A stretch of DNA of 64,000 nucleotides from Streptomyces sp. Root431 (lineage in GTDB: Bacteria; Actinomycetota; Actinomycetes; Streptomycetales; Streptomycetaceae), in contig NZ_LMEI01000001.1 of assembly GCF_001426585.1 (NCBI RefSeq), positions 495,317-559,316 of the forward strand. The letters are read 5' to 3'. How positions within the stretch are numbered: position 1 is the first letter of the stretch; each line of letters opens with the position of its first letter. Shown here piece by piece: positions 25,272-32,505 of this stretch. A program made the translations under genes and the position numbers. The notes under the pieces were generated by a model. It was not told the origin of the DNA. It was given only the letters and a program-made list of their open reading frames with translations, and did not search any database.

Positions 25272-26186
25272 ATGACGACCGCGACCCTCTCCGACCGCCC
25301 CGACAGCGCCGAGCGCCCCGACCGCCCCGCGAAGGCGAGTCCCGCCGAGAAGACCGCACGCCGCAAGGCGCTGCTGCACTGGATCGCCGTGCACTCGCTC
25401 GGCATCGCCGCGGCCCTGTTCTTCGTGCTGCCGTTCGTCTTCGTCTTCCTGACCTCCCTGATGAGCGACCAGCAGGCGCTCACCCGGGACCTGACCCCCA
25501 ACTCCTGGCACTGGGACAACTACGTCACGGTCTTCGAGACGGACGGCTTCCTCACCTGGTGGAAGAACTCCCTGCTCTACGCGGGCCTCGGCACCGTCCT
25601 CGTCGTGGTGTCCTCGGTCCCCGTGGCCTACGCGCTCGCCAAGTTCCGCTTCCGCGGCCGGCACCTGTCGCTGCTGCTCGTCATCTCGATGATGATGCTG
25701 CCGCCGCAGGTCGTGATCATCCCCATGTACCTGTTCTGGGCCAAGCAGATGGACCTCTCCGGCACCCTGTGGCCGCTGATCATCCCGATGGCCTTCGGTG
25801 ACGCCTTCGCCATCTTCCTGCTGCGCCAGTTCCTGCTGACGATCCCGAACGAGTACATCGAGTCCGCGAAGATCGACGGGTGCGGCGAGTTCCGCACCCT
25901 GATACGGATCGTGCTGCCGATGGCCAAGCCCGGCATCGCCGCCGTCGCGCTCTTCCAGTTCTTCTACTGCTGGAACGACTACTTCGGACCGCAGATCTAC
26001 GCCTCCGAGAACCCGGGGGCCTGGACGCTCAGTTACGGGCTGGAGTCCTTCAAGGGCGCGCACCAAACCGACTGGAATCTGACCATGGCCGCGACCGTCC
26101 TGGTCATGGCCCCTGTGATCCTCGTCTTCTTCTTCGCCCAGAAGGCGTTCGTCGAGGGAGTCACACTGACCGGAGTGAAGGGCTGA
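25272..26186 (+). CDS. csnG: ABC transporter permease (sugar)
   Basis: 304 aa, MalG-type with six helices. The EAA loop reads YIESAKIDGCGEFRTLIRIVLP. It starts 3 bases after the csnF stop and pairs with CsnF to make the membrane channel for glucosamine oligosaccharides carried by CsnE. Confidence 0.9.
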   Translation: MTTATLSDRPDSAERPDRPAKASPAEKTARRKALLHWIAVHSLGIAAALFFVLPFVFVFLTSLMSDQQALTRDLTPNSWHWDNYVTVFETDGFLTWWKNSLLYAGLGTVLVVVSSVPVAYALAKFRFRGRHLSLLLVISMMMLPPQVVIIPMYLFWAKQMDLSGTLWPLIIPMAFGDAFAIFLLRQFLLTIPNEYIESAKIDGCGEFRTLIRIVLPMAKPGIAAVALFQFFYCWNDYFGPQIYASENPGAWTLSYGLESFKGAHQTDWNLTMAATVLVMAPVILVFFFAQKAFVEGVTLTGVKG

Positions 26187-26194
26187 TTCACATC

Positions 26195-27460
26195 ATGAAG
26201 CTCGCTGTCGTGGGGGGCGGCTCCACCTACACCCCCGAACTGATCGACGGATTCGCGCGGCTGCGCGACACCCTGCCCATCACCGAACTCGTCCTCGTCG
26301 ACCCGGCCGCCGAGCGGCTCGAACTCGTCGGCGGGCTCGCCCGGCGCATCTTCGCCAAGCAGGGCCACCCCGGGAAGATCGTCACCACCTCCGACCTGGA
26401 CGCCGGGGTCGAGGGCGCCGACGCGGTCCTGCTCCAGCTCCGCGTCGGCGGCCAGGCCGCCCGGAACCAGGACGAGACCTGGCCCCTGGAGTGCGGCTGC
26501 GTCGGCCAGGAGACCACCGGCGCCGGCGGCCTCGCCAAGGCGCTGCGAACCGTCCCGGTCGTCCTGGACATCGCCGAGCGCGTCCGGCGCGCCAACCCGG
26601 ACGCCTGGATCATCGACTTCACCAACCCCGTCGGCATCGTCACGCGCGCGCTGCTCCAGGCCGGGCACAAGGCCGTCGGCCTGTGCAACGTCGCCATCGG
26701 CTTCCAGCGGAAGTTCGCGAAGCTCCTCGACGTGGCCCCGTCCGAGGTCCACCTCGACCACGTCGGGCTCAACCACCTGACCTGGGAGACGGGCGTACGG
26801 ATCGGCGGCCCGGACGGCGAGAACGCGCTGCCGCGGCTGCTCGCCGAGCACGGCGACGCGATCGCCGACGACCTGCACCTGCCGCGCCCGGTCCTGGACC
26901 GGCTCGGCGTCGTCCCCTCGTACTACCTGCGGTACTTCTACGCGCACGACGAGGTGGTGCGCGAGCTCGGCACCAAGCCCTCGCGGGCCGCCGAGGTCGC
27001 GGCGATGGAGAAGGAACTCCTGGAGATGTACGGGGACCCGGCGCTCGACGAGAAGCCGGCGCTGCTCGGCAAGCGCGGCGGCGCCTTCTACTCGGAGGCG
27101 GCCGTGGACCTGGCCGCGTCCCTGCTGGGCGGCGGAGGCTCGCCGTACCAGGTGGTGAACACGTACAACAACGGCACGCTGCCGTTCCTGCCGGACGACG
27201 CCGTAATCGAGGTGCAGGCCGCGGTGGGCCGGGACGGCGCGGTGCCGCTGCCGGTCGCGCCGGTCGACCCGCTGTACGCCGGGCTGATCGCGAACGTCAC
27301 CGCCTACGAGGACCTGGCCCTCGAGGCGGCGCTGCGCGGCGGCCGCGACCGGGTCTTCAAGGCGCTGCTCGCGCACCCCCTGGTCGGGCAGTACGCGTAC
27401 GCCGAGGACCTGACGGACCGGCTGATCGCGCACAACCGGGAGCACTTCGCGTGGGCCTGA
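26195..27460 (+). CDS. csnH: GH4-family 6-phospho-beta-glucosidase-like enzyme
   Basis: 421 aa. GH4 enzymes use NAD and a divalent metal to cleave (phospho)glycosides by an oxidation-elimination route. The NAD-binding motif is VGGGSTYTP at residues 6-14. The metal site is visible as Cys in GLCNVAIGFQ and His in GLNHLTW. In the csn pathway it would split imported, probably phosphorylated, glucosamine oligosaccharides. ATG 26195 lies 8 bases after csnG; the end overlaps csnK by 10 bases. Confidence 0.88.
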   Translation: MKLAVVGGGSTYTPELIDGFARLRDTLPITELVLVDPAAERLELVGGLARRIFAKQGHPGKIVTTSDLDAGVEGADAVLLQLRVGGQAARNQDETWPLECGCVGQETTGAGGLAKALRTVPVVLDIAERVRRANPDAWIIDFTNPVGIVTRALLQAGHKAVGLCNVAIGFQRKFAKLLDVAPSEVHLDHVGLNHLTWETGVRIGGPDGENALPRLLAEHGDAIADDLHLPRPVLDRLGVVPSYYLRYFYAHDEVVRELGTKPSRAAEVAAMEKELLEMYGDPALDEKPALLGKRGGAFYSEAAVDLAASLLGGGGSPYQVVNTYNNGTLPFLPDDAVIEVQAAVGRDGAVPLPVAPVDPLYAGLIANVTAYEDLALEAALRGGRDRVFKALLAHPLVGQYAYAEDLTDRLIAHNREHFAWA

Positions 27461-28434
27461 CCGGAACGCTGCTGGCCGTCGACGCCGGCAACAGCAAGAC
27501 CGACGTCGCCGTCGTGACCGAGGACGGTACGGTCCTCGGCGCGGCGCGCGGCGGCGGCTTCCAGCCCCCGCTGGTGGGGGTGGAGACAGCGGTCGACGCG
27601 CTCGCGGAGATCGTCGGCCGGGCGTGGGAGGCGGCCGGGGGCGCCGGTGCTCCGGCCGGGTTCGCGCACGTCGCGGCCTGTCTGGCCAACGCCGACCTGC
27701 CCGTCGAGGAGGACGGGCTGCACGCCGCGCTGGTGGCGCGGGGCTGGAGCCCGTCCGTACGGGTGCGCAACGACACCTTCGCCATACTGCGCGCCGGTCT
27801 GGACGAGCCGCGGGGCGTGGCGGTGGTGTGCGGCGCGGGCATCAACTGCGTCGGGATGGCCCCGGACGGGCGGACCGCGCGGTTCCCCGCGATCGGGAAG
27901 ATCTCCGGGGACTGGGGCGGCGGCGCCGGCATGGCCGACGAGGCGCTCTGGTTCGCGGCGCGCGCCGAGGACGGGCGCGGCGAGCCGACCGAGCTGGCGC
28001 GCGCGCTGCCCGCGCACTTCGGTCTGGAGACGATGTACGAGCTGATCGAGGCCGTGCACCTGGGCCGGATCCCGTTCGTGCGGCGGCACGAGCTGACGCC
28101 GGTGCTGTTCCGGGTGAGCGCGGCGGGCGACGCGGTCGCGCTGGCGCTGGTGCACCGGCTGGCCGAAGAGGTCGTCACCCTGTCGACGGTGGCGCTCGGG
28201 CGGCTCGGGCTGCTCGACGAGGAGGCTCCGGTGATGCTGGGCGGCAGCGTCCTCGCCGCGCGCCACCCGCAGTTGGAGGACCGGATCGCCGAGCTCCTCG
28301 CCGCCCGGGCGCCGAAGGCGACGATCGGCTTCGTCACCGCGCCGCCGGTCCTCGGGGCCGGGCTCCTCGCCCTGGACGAGGTGGCGGCGGCTCCGGCGGC
28401 CGCGGCCCGGCTGAGGGAGCACTACGGGGCCTGA
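27451..28434 (+). CDS. csnK: BadF/BadG-type sugar kinase
   Basis: 327 aa of the BadF/BadG/BcrA/BcrD ATPase family, which includes N-acetylglucosamine and glucosamine kinases. Phosphate-1 motif is VDAGNSKTDVAVV, then CGAGINCVG, a GDWGGG segment and a late GGS adenosine region. GTG 27451 lies inside the end of csnH, giving translational coupling. It probably phosphorylates glucosamine units taken up by CsnEFG. A strong terminator closes the operon. Confidence 0.88.
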   Translation: MGLTGTLLAVDAGNSKTDVAVVTEDGTVLGAARGGGFQPPLVGVETAVDALAEIVGRAWEAAGGAGAPAGFAHVAACLANADLPVEEDGLHAALVARGWSPSVRVRNDTFAILRAGLDEPRGVAVVCGAGINCVGMAPDGRTARFPAIGKISGDWGGGAGMADEALWFAARAEDGRGEPTELARALPAHFGLETMYELIEAVHLGRIPFVRRHELTPVLFRVSAAGDAVALALVHRLAEEVVTLSTVALGRLGLLDEEAPVMLGGSVLAARHPQLEDRIAELLAARAPKATIGFVTAPPVLGAGLLALDEVAAAPAAAARLREHYGA

Positions 28435-28454
28435 GGGACCCGAGGATGCGGACC

Positions 28455-28481
28455 CGGGGCGCCTCTTCACGAGGCGCCCCG
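28455..28481 (+). terminator. Terminator closing the csn operon
   Basis: An 11-bp perfect GC stem (28455-28465 and 28471-28481) with loop TTCAC lies 20 bases after csnK. Confidence 0.85.
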
Positions 28482-28689
28482 CACGCATGTTCACCTGTTC
28501 GAGCGACGGCGGATACGGAACCGATCGCCGCCGGGGGACGTATTCAACGTGAGGGGGTTCGCCTGCGGATGTGCCGGGGGCATGGGGCACGATAGGAACA
28601 AGATCGAGTCAATCCCGGTGTGCGATCGGGCCCCTGAGGCCATACTGCTGGCCGGACGGACCGACGTCAGCGACCCAGGGGGAGGTCAA

Positions 28690-30120
28690 GTGACATACCC
28701 GCCGAACGCGCCCGCCGCGCAGCCGACGGCGCAGGCCACGGCGCCGACGCCGACGCGCCCGGGCACGGTGCCCGCGCAGCCGTCGGCCGCGTCCGCCGGC
28801 GGCCCGCCCGCGGGACGCGGGGCCTGGGCCGTGGGACGGGAGCGGCTGCGCGAGGCCGCGACGACCGAGCCAGGCCGGCTCCAGATCCTCGGAGCGGTAC
28901 TCGCGCTGCTGGTCGTCGCGTTCGGGGCGGTCACCGCCCTCGAAGTCTCCGACCGGGGCTCCTTCGCCGACGACGTGGTCAGCCGCAGCCAGCCGCTCAG
29001 CGCCGACGCCGCCGCCGTCTACCGCTCCCTCGCCGACGCGGACACGACCGCCGCCAGCGGCTTCCTCGCGGGCACCCTGGAGCCCGAGGAGTCCCGCGAG
29101 CGGTACGACAAGGACATCGCCACCGCGGCCCGGCTCCTGGTGAAGGCCGCGGCGAACACCGAGGGCGCGAGCGAGTCGGCCCACGAGATCGCCGAGCTCA
29201 ACGAACAACTGCCGCGCTACACGGGCCTGATCGAGCGCGCCAGGGCCGCCAACCGGCAGGGGCTGCCGCTCGGCGGGGCCTATCTGCGGTACGCGAACCA
29301 GCAGATGACCACCGAACTGCTGCCGGCCGCCGAGCGGCTGTACGCGGCGGAGACCCGGCGGCTCCACGAGGACGACGACTCCGCCCGCGCCTGGCCCTTC
29401 CTGTCGCTCGCGCTCGGCCTGCTCGCCCTCGCCGTGCTGGCCTGGGCACAGCGCCGCAACTACGCCCGCACCCACCGGGTGTTCAACCAGGGTCTCCTCG
29501 CCGCCACCGCCGCCTCGCTGATCGTGCTGGTCTGGCTGCTGGCCGCGCACACCGTCGCGCGATCCGGCCTCGACACGGCCAGGGCCCACGGGCAGGAGTC
29601 CCTCCAGCTCCTCAACGAGGCCCGGATCAGCTCGCTCACGGCCCGCGCCAACGAGAACCTCGCGGTGGTCGCCCGCGGCGCCGTCCTCACGGAGGACGGG
29701 AAGAACGACAAGTACGAGGCGGACTACACGGCGAGCATGACCGCCCTGACGACCGCGCTCGCCTCGGCGCGGGAGCTCGCCGACGACGACGCCGGGCGCG
29801 GCCCGGTGGACGAGGCGGCGTCGCGTACGGGCGAGTGGCAGAAGCGCCACAAGGCGGCCCGCGCCGAGGACGAGGCCGGCAACTTCGAGGGCGCGCTGAG
29901 CCGGATCGTCGGCACCAAGGAGTCGACGGGCCAGTCCTTCGACCAGGTCGACGCGGCCCTGGAGCGGGCCCTCGCCCACGAGCAGGCCGAGTTCACCCGC
30001 TCCGCCGCGGACGCCAGGGACGCGCTGGCGGCGCTGCCGCTCGGCGCGGCGGCGCTCGGGATCCTGGGTGCGGCGGGCGCCGTGCTCGGCATCAACCGCA
30101 GACTGTCGGAGTACCGGTGA
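28690..30120 (+). CDS. glnX: GlnX-like membrane sensor protein
   Basis: 476 aa. After a disordered Pro/Ala/Thr-rich N-terminus come a membrane helix near residues 65-86, an extracytoplasmic helical segment (about 90-230), helices near 235-255 and 268-290, a second outer helical segment (about 295-445) and a last helix near 450-470. This pair of four-helix sensor-like halves is the layout of GlnX in the GlnX-GlnH-PknG system of Corynebacterium, where it passes an amino-acid signal from GlnH to the kinase. GTG 28690 has GGAGG 4 bases upstream. The gene starts the signalling locus and ends 11 bases before glnH. Confidence 0.82.
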   Translation: MTYPPNAPAAQPTAQATAPTPTRPGTVPAQPSAASAGGPPAGRGAWAVGRERLREAATTEPGRLQILGAVLALLVVAFGAVTALEVSDRGSFADDVVSRSQPLSADAAAVYRSLADADTTAASGFLAGTLEPEESRERYDKDIATAARLLVKAAANTEGASESAHEIAELNEQLPRYTGLIERARAANRQGLPLGGAYLRYANQQMTTELLPAAERLYAAETRRLHEDDDSARAWPFLSLALGLLALAVLAWAQRRNYARTHRVFNQGLLAATAASLIVLVWLLAAHTVARSGLDTARAHGQESLQLLNEARISSLTARANENLAVVARGAVLTEDGKNDKYEADYTASMTALTTALASARELADDDAGRGPVDEAASRTGEWQKRHKAARAEDEAGNFEGALSRIVGTKESTGQSFDQVDAALERALAHEQAEFTRSAADARDALAALPLGAAALGILGAAGAVLGINRRLSEYR

Positions 30121-30131
30121 GAGGGGGCGGG

Positions 30132-31172
30132 ATGCCGAACGGCACGGACCCGCTGGCGCGGCGGGCCGCGGGACGGCTGCGGGGCTGGGGCGGGGTCGCC
30201 GCCATGGCCGTGGCCTGCGGGCTCACCGCCTCCCTGACGCTGCTGCCGCTGGCGCACGACGGGAGCGGCGCCGAGACCCCGCCCGTGTCCGGGCCCGGGG
30301 TGGGCACCGGCGTGCAGGTCGGCATCCAGGCGAAGGCGGACACCTGCGAGAACCCGGACGCCTCGCTGCGGCCCGACTCGGCGGACGGCCCTTCGATCCG
30401 GACGATCAAGGAGCGGGGCAAGCTCGTCGTCGGCGTCGACCAGTCCAGCTACCGCTGGGGTTACCGGAACCCGGAGAGCCGCACCCTTGAGGGGTTCGAC
30501 ATCGATCTGGCCCGGGCCATCGCGCGGGACATCCTCGGCGACGAGAACGCCGTGATCTTCCGGGCGATCCCGACGAACCAGCGGATCGCCGCGCTCGACA
30601 GCGGCAAGGTCGACCTCGTCGTGCGCACGATGACGATCAACTGCAAGCGGATCCAGCAGGTCGCCTTCTCCACCGCCTACTTCCAGGCCGGGCAGCAGGT
30701 CCTCGCGCCCAAGCTCGCCACGGGCATCACCGGCTACGACTCCTCGCTGCGCGGCAAGCGCGTCTGCACCGCCGAGGGGTCGACGGCCTACGAGGCGCTG
30801 GAGGAGAAGTCCTTCGGCGCCGTCTTCAAGGACGAGGCCGACGGCACGAAGGACGACAAGGACCTGCTGACCGTCCCCAACCAGCTGGACTGTCTGGCCC
30901 GGCTCCAGCTCGGCGAGGTCGACGCGGTCGTCACCGACAACGCCCTCGCGGCCGGCCAGGCCGCCCAGGACCCGGCGGTCGAACTCAAGGGCATTCCGTT
31001 CACCACGGAGTACTACGGAGTGGCCGCCAAGCTCGGGAACGACGACCTGGTCCGCCGGGTCAACAAGGTCCTCGTGGACTACCGGAACGGCCCCTGGCAG
31101 AAGGCGTACGAGCGCTGGCTCAAGGCCGACCTGCCCGGGATAACGGGGCCTCCCGAACCCCGGTACAAGTGA
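30132..31172 (+). CDS. glnH: GlnH-like amino-acid-binding protein
   Basis: 346 aa. Residues about 90-340 form a family 3 solute-binding domain (GKLVVGVDQSSYRWGYRNP, LEGFDIDLARAIARDILG, DLVVRTMTINCKR), as in glutamine/glutamate-binding proteins. No ABC permease is adjacent, so it is more likely a sensor than a transporter subunit. The hydrophobic N-terminal segment (about 20-42) contains AVAC but not a good lipobox, so it may be a membrane anchor instead of a lipoprotein signal. ATG 30132 is chosen for the G-rich site before it; an overlapping GTG at 30117 is possible. Confidence 0.85.
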   Translation: MPNGTDPLARRAAGRLRGWGGVAAMAVACGLTASLTLLPLAHDGSGAETPPVSGPGVGTGVQVGIQAKADTCENPDASLRPDSADGPSIRTIKERGKLVVGVDQSSYRWGYRNPESRTLEGFDIDLARAIARDILGDENAVIFRAIPTNQRIAALDSGKVDLVVRTMTINCKRIQQVAFSTAYFQAGQQVLAPKLATGITGYDSSLRGKRVCTAEGSTAYEALEEKSFGAVFKDEADGTKDDKDLLTVPNQLDCLARLQLGEVDAVVTDNALAAGQAAQDPAVELKGIPFTTEYYGVAAKLGNDDLVRRVNKVLVDYRNGPWQKAYERWLKADLPGITGPPEPRYK

Positions 31173-31227
31173 CCCGGCCGGCGGCCCCGGCAAGCAGCCC
31201 CTGTACACGCGGCGGAAGAGGTGATCG

Positions 31228-32505
31228 ATGGGCGTCACGGGACCTCCCGGGCCGGTGATGGACCGGGACGAGGTGGACCGTGCGCTGGCGCGGCTCGGCG
31301 CCGAGCACAAGGCGATCGAGGACTCGCTCCTCGCGCTCCAGGACCACGCGGGCCGCAGACTGCTCGAAGGTGCCGAGCTGACCGGCACGACCCGGGACCG
31401 CTGGGCGGCCGCCGAGCGGACCATCGGCCTGCTCTGGACCTGCTTCGACGTGTACACGGGCGCCCTGCGCGACGCCCGTGAGGTACGGACGCGGCGCCGC
31501 TGGCCGGGCCGGGACGAGCTCGTCGAGCTGACGGAGCGGCTGCGCGGCGAGAGCGTGCTCGTCGCGGGCGGCGCGGGGGAACAGGGGCTGCTCTCCGAGC
31601 GGTTCACCCTCGAAGGGCTCGTCCGCCGGATGAACGAGCTGTACGCCTCCTCGCTCGACCTGGTCGTCACCGCCGACGCCGTCTGGTCGGCGCTGCCGGC
31701 CCGGATAGACCTGCTCGCCGCGGAGCTGGGCCGGACGCGCTCGCTCGCGCACTCGGTCGGCGTGCGGCCGGGAGAGCACCCGGCCGGCGACGAGCTGGAG
31801 GACATCACGGCCGAGCTGACCTCGCTGCGCGCGCAGGTCGTGACGGATCCGCTCGCCTTCTGGCGTCCCGCCGCGGGCAGTTCGGCGCCCGGCGGCGGGC
31901 GGCCGGACACCGCGCGGTACGACCGGGCGGCCCTGGCCCTTGAGGACATCCGGCGCGAGATCGAGGCGGTCCTCGCGGTCCGGCAGGACTCCGAGGACCG
32001 GCTGCTGCGGCTGCGGGACGTGCTGTCCCGGGCGGACCGGACGCTCACCGAGGCGCGGTCCGCGCGCGGCGAGGTCCTCGCGAAGATCGCCGCCTCCGAG
32101 GTGCCGGCCGTCAGCGGCCCGCCGACGGCGCTCCAGGAGCGGCTCGTCGCCGCCGCCGAGTACCGCAGGCACCAGCAGTGGCACCGGCTCTCCCCGCTCC
32201 TGGAGTCCCTGGAGCAGGAGGCGGAGGACGAGTTGATGCGGGCCAGGGAGTCGCTGACCGCCGTCACGGCGCCGCTCGCGGTCCGGGCGGAGTTGCGCGG
32301 CCGGCTCGACGCGTACAAGGCGAAGGTGGCACGGCTGGGAGCGGCGGAGGACCCGCTGCTCATCGAGAGGTACGACACGGCACGCCGGATGCTGTGGAGC
32401 GCGCCCTGCGACCTGCGGGTCGCGGAGCAGGCCGTGCTGCGCTACCAGCAGGCGGCGGCGGACGTACTGTCCGGCCCGAGAGATGCCGGAGGACGACAGT
32501 GGTGA
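31228..32505 (+). CDS. Uncharacterised helical protein of the pknG locus
   Basis: 425 aa, no signal peptide and no membrane segment. The sequence is almost all charged amphipathic helix, with heptad-like stretches at about residues 10-60, 90-160 and 225-380, and a Gly/Pro break near 210-230. Two Cys are too isolated to suggest metal binding. GGAAGAGG precedes ATG 31228, and the stop overlaps the pknG start. It sits between the sensor genes and the kinase, so it may be a scaffold or adaptor; I do not recognise a domain. Confidence 0.85.
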   Translation: MGVTGPPGPVMDRDEVDRALARLGAEHKAIEDSLLALQDHAGRRLLEGAELTGTTRDRWAAAERTIGLLWTCFDVYTGALRDAREVRTRRRWPGRDELVELTERLRGESVLVAGGAGEQGLLSERFTLEGLVRRMNELYASSLDLVVTADAVWSALPARIDLLAAELGRTRSLAHSVGVRPGEHPAGDELEDITAELTSLRAQVVTDPLAFWRPAAGSSAPGGGRPDTARYDRAALALEDIRREIEAVLAVRQDSEDRLLRLRDVLSRADRTLTEARSARGEVLAKIAASEVPAVSGPPTALQERLVAAAEYRRHQQWHRLSPLLESLEQEAEDELMRARESLTAVTAPLAVRAELRGRLDAYKAKVARLGAAEDPLLIERYDTARRMLWSAPCDLRVAEQAVLRYQQAAADVLSGPRDAGGRQW

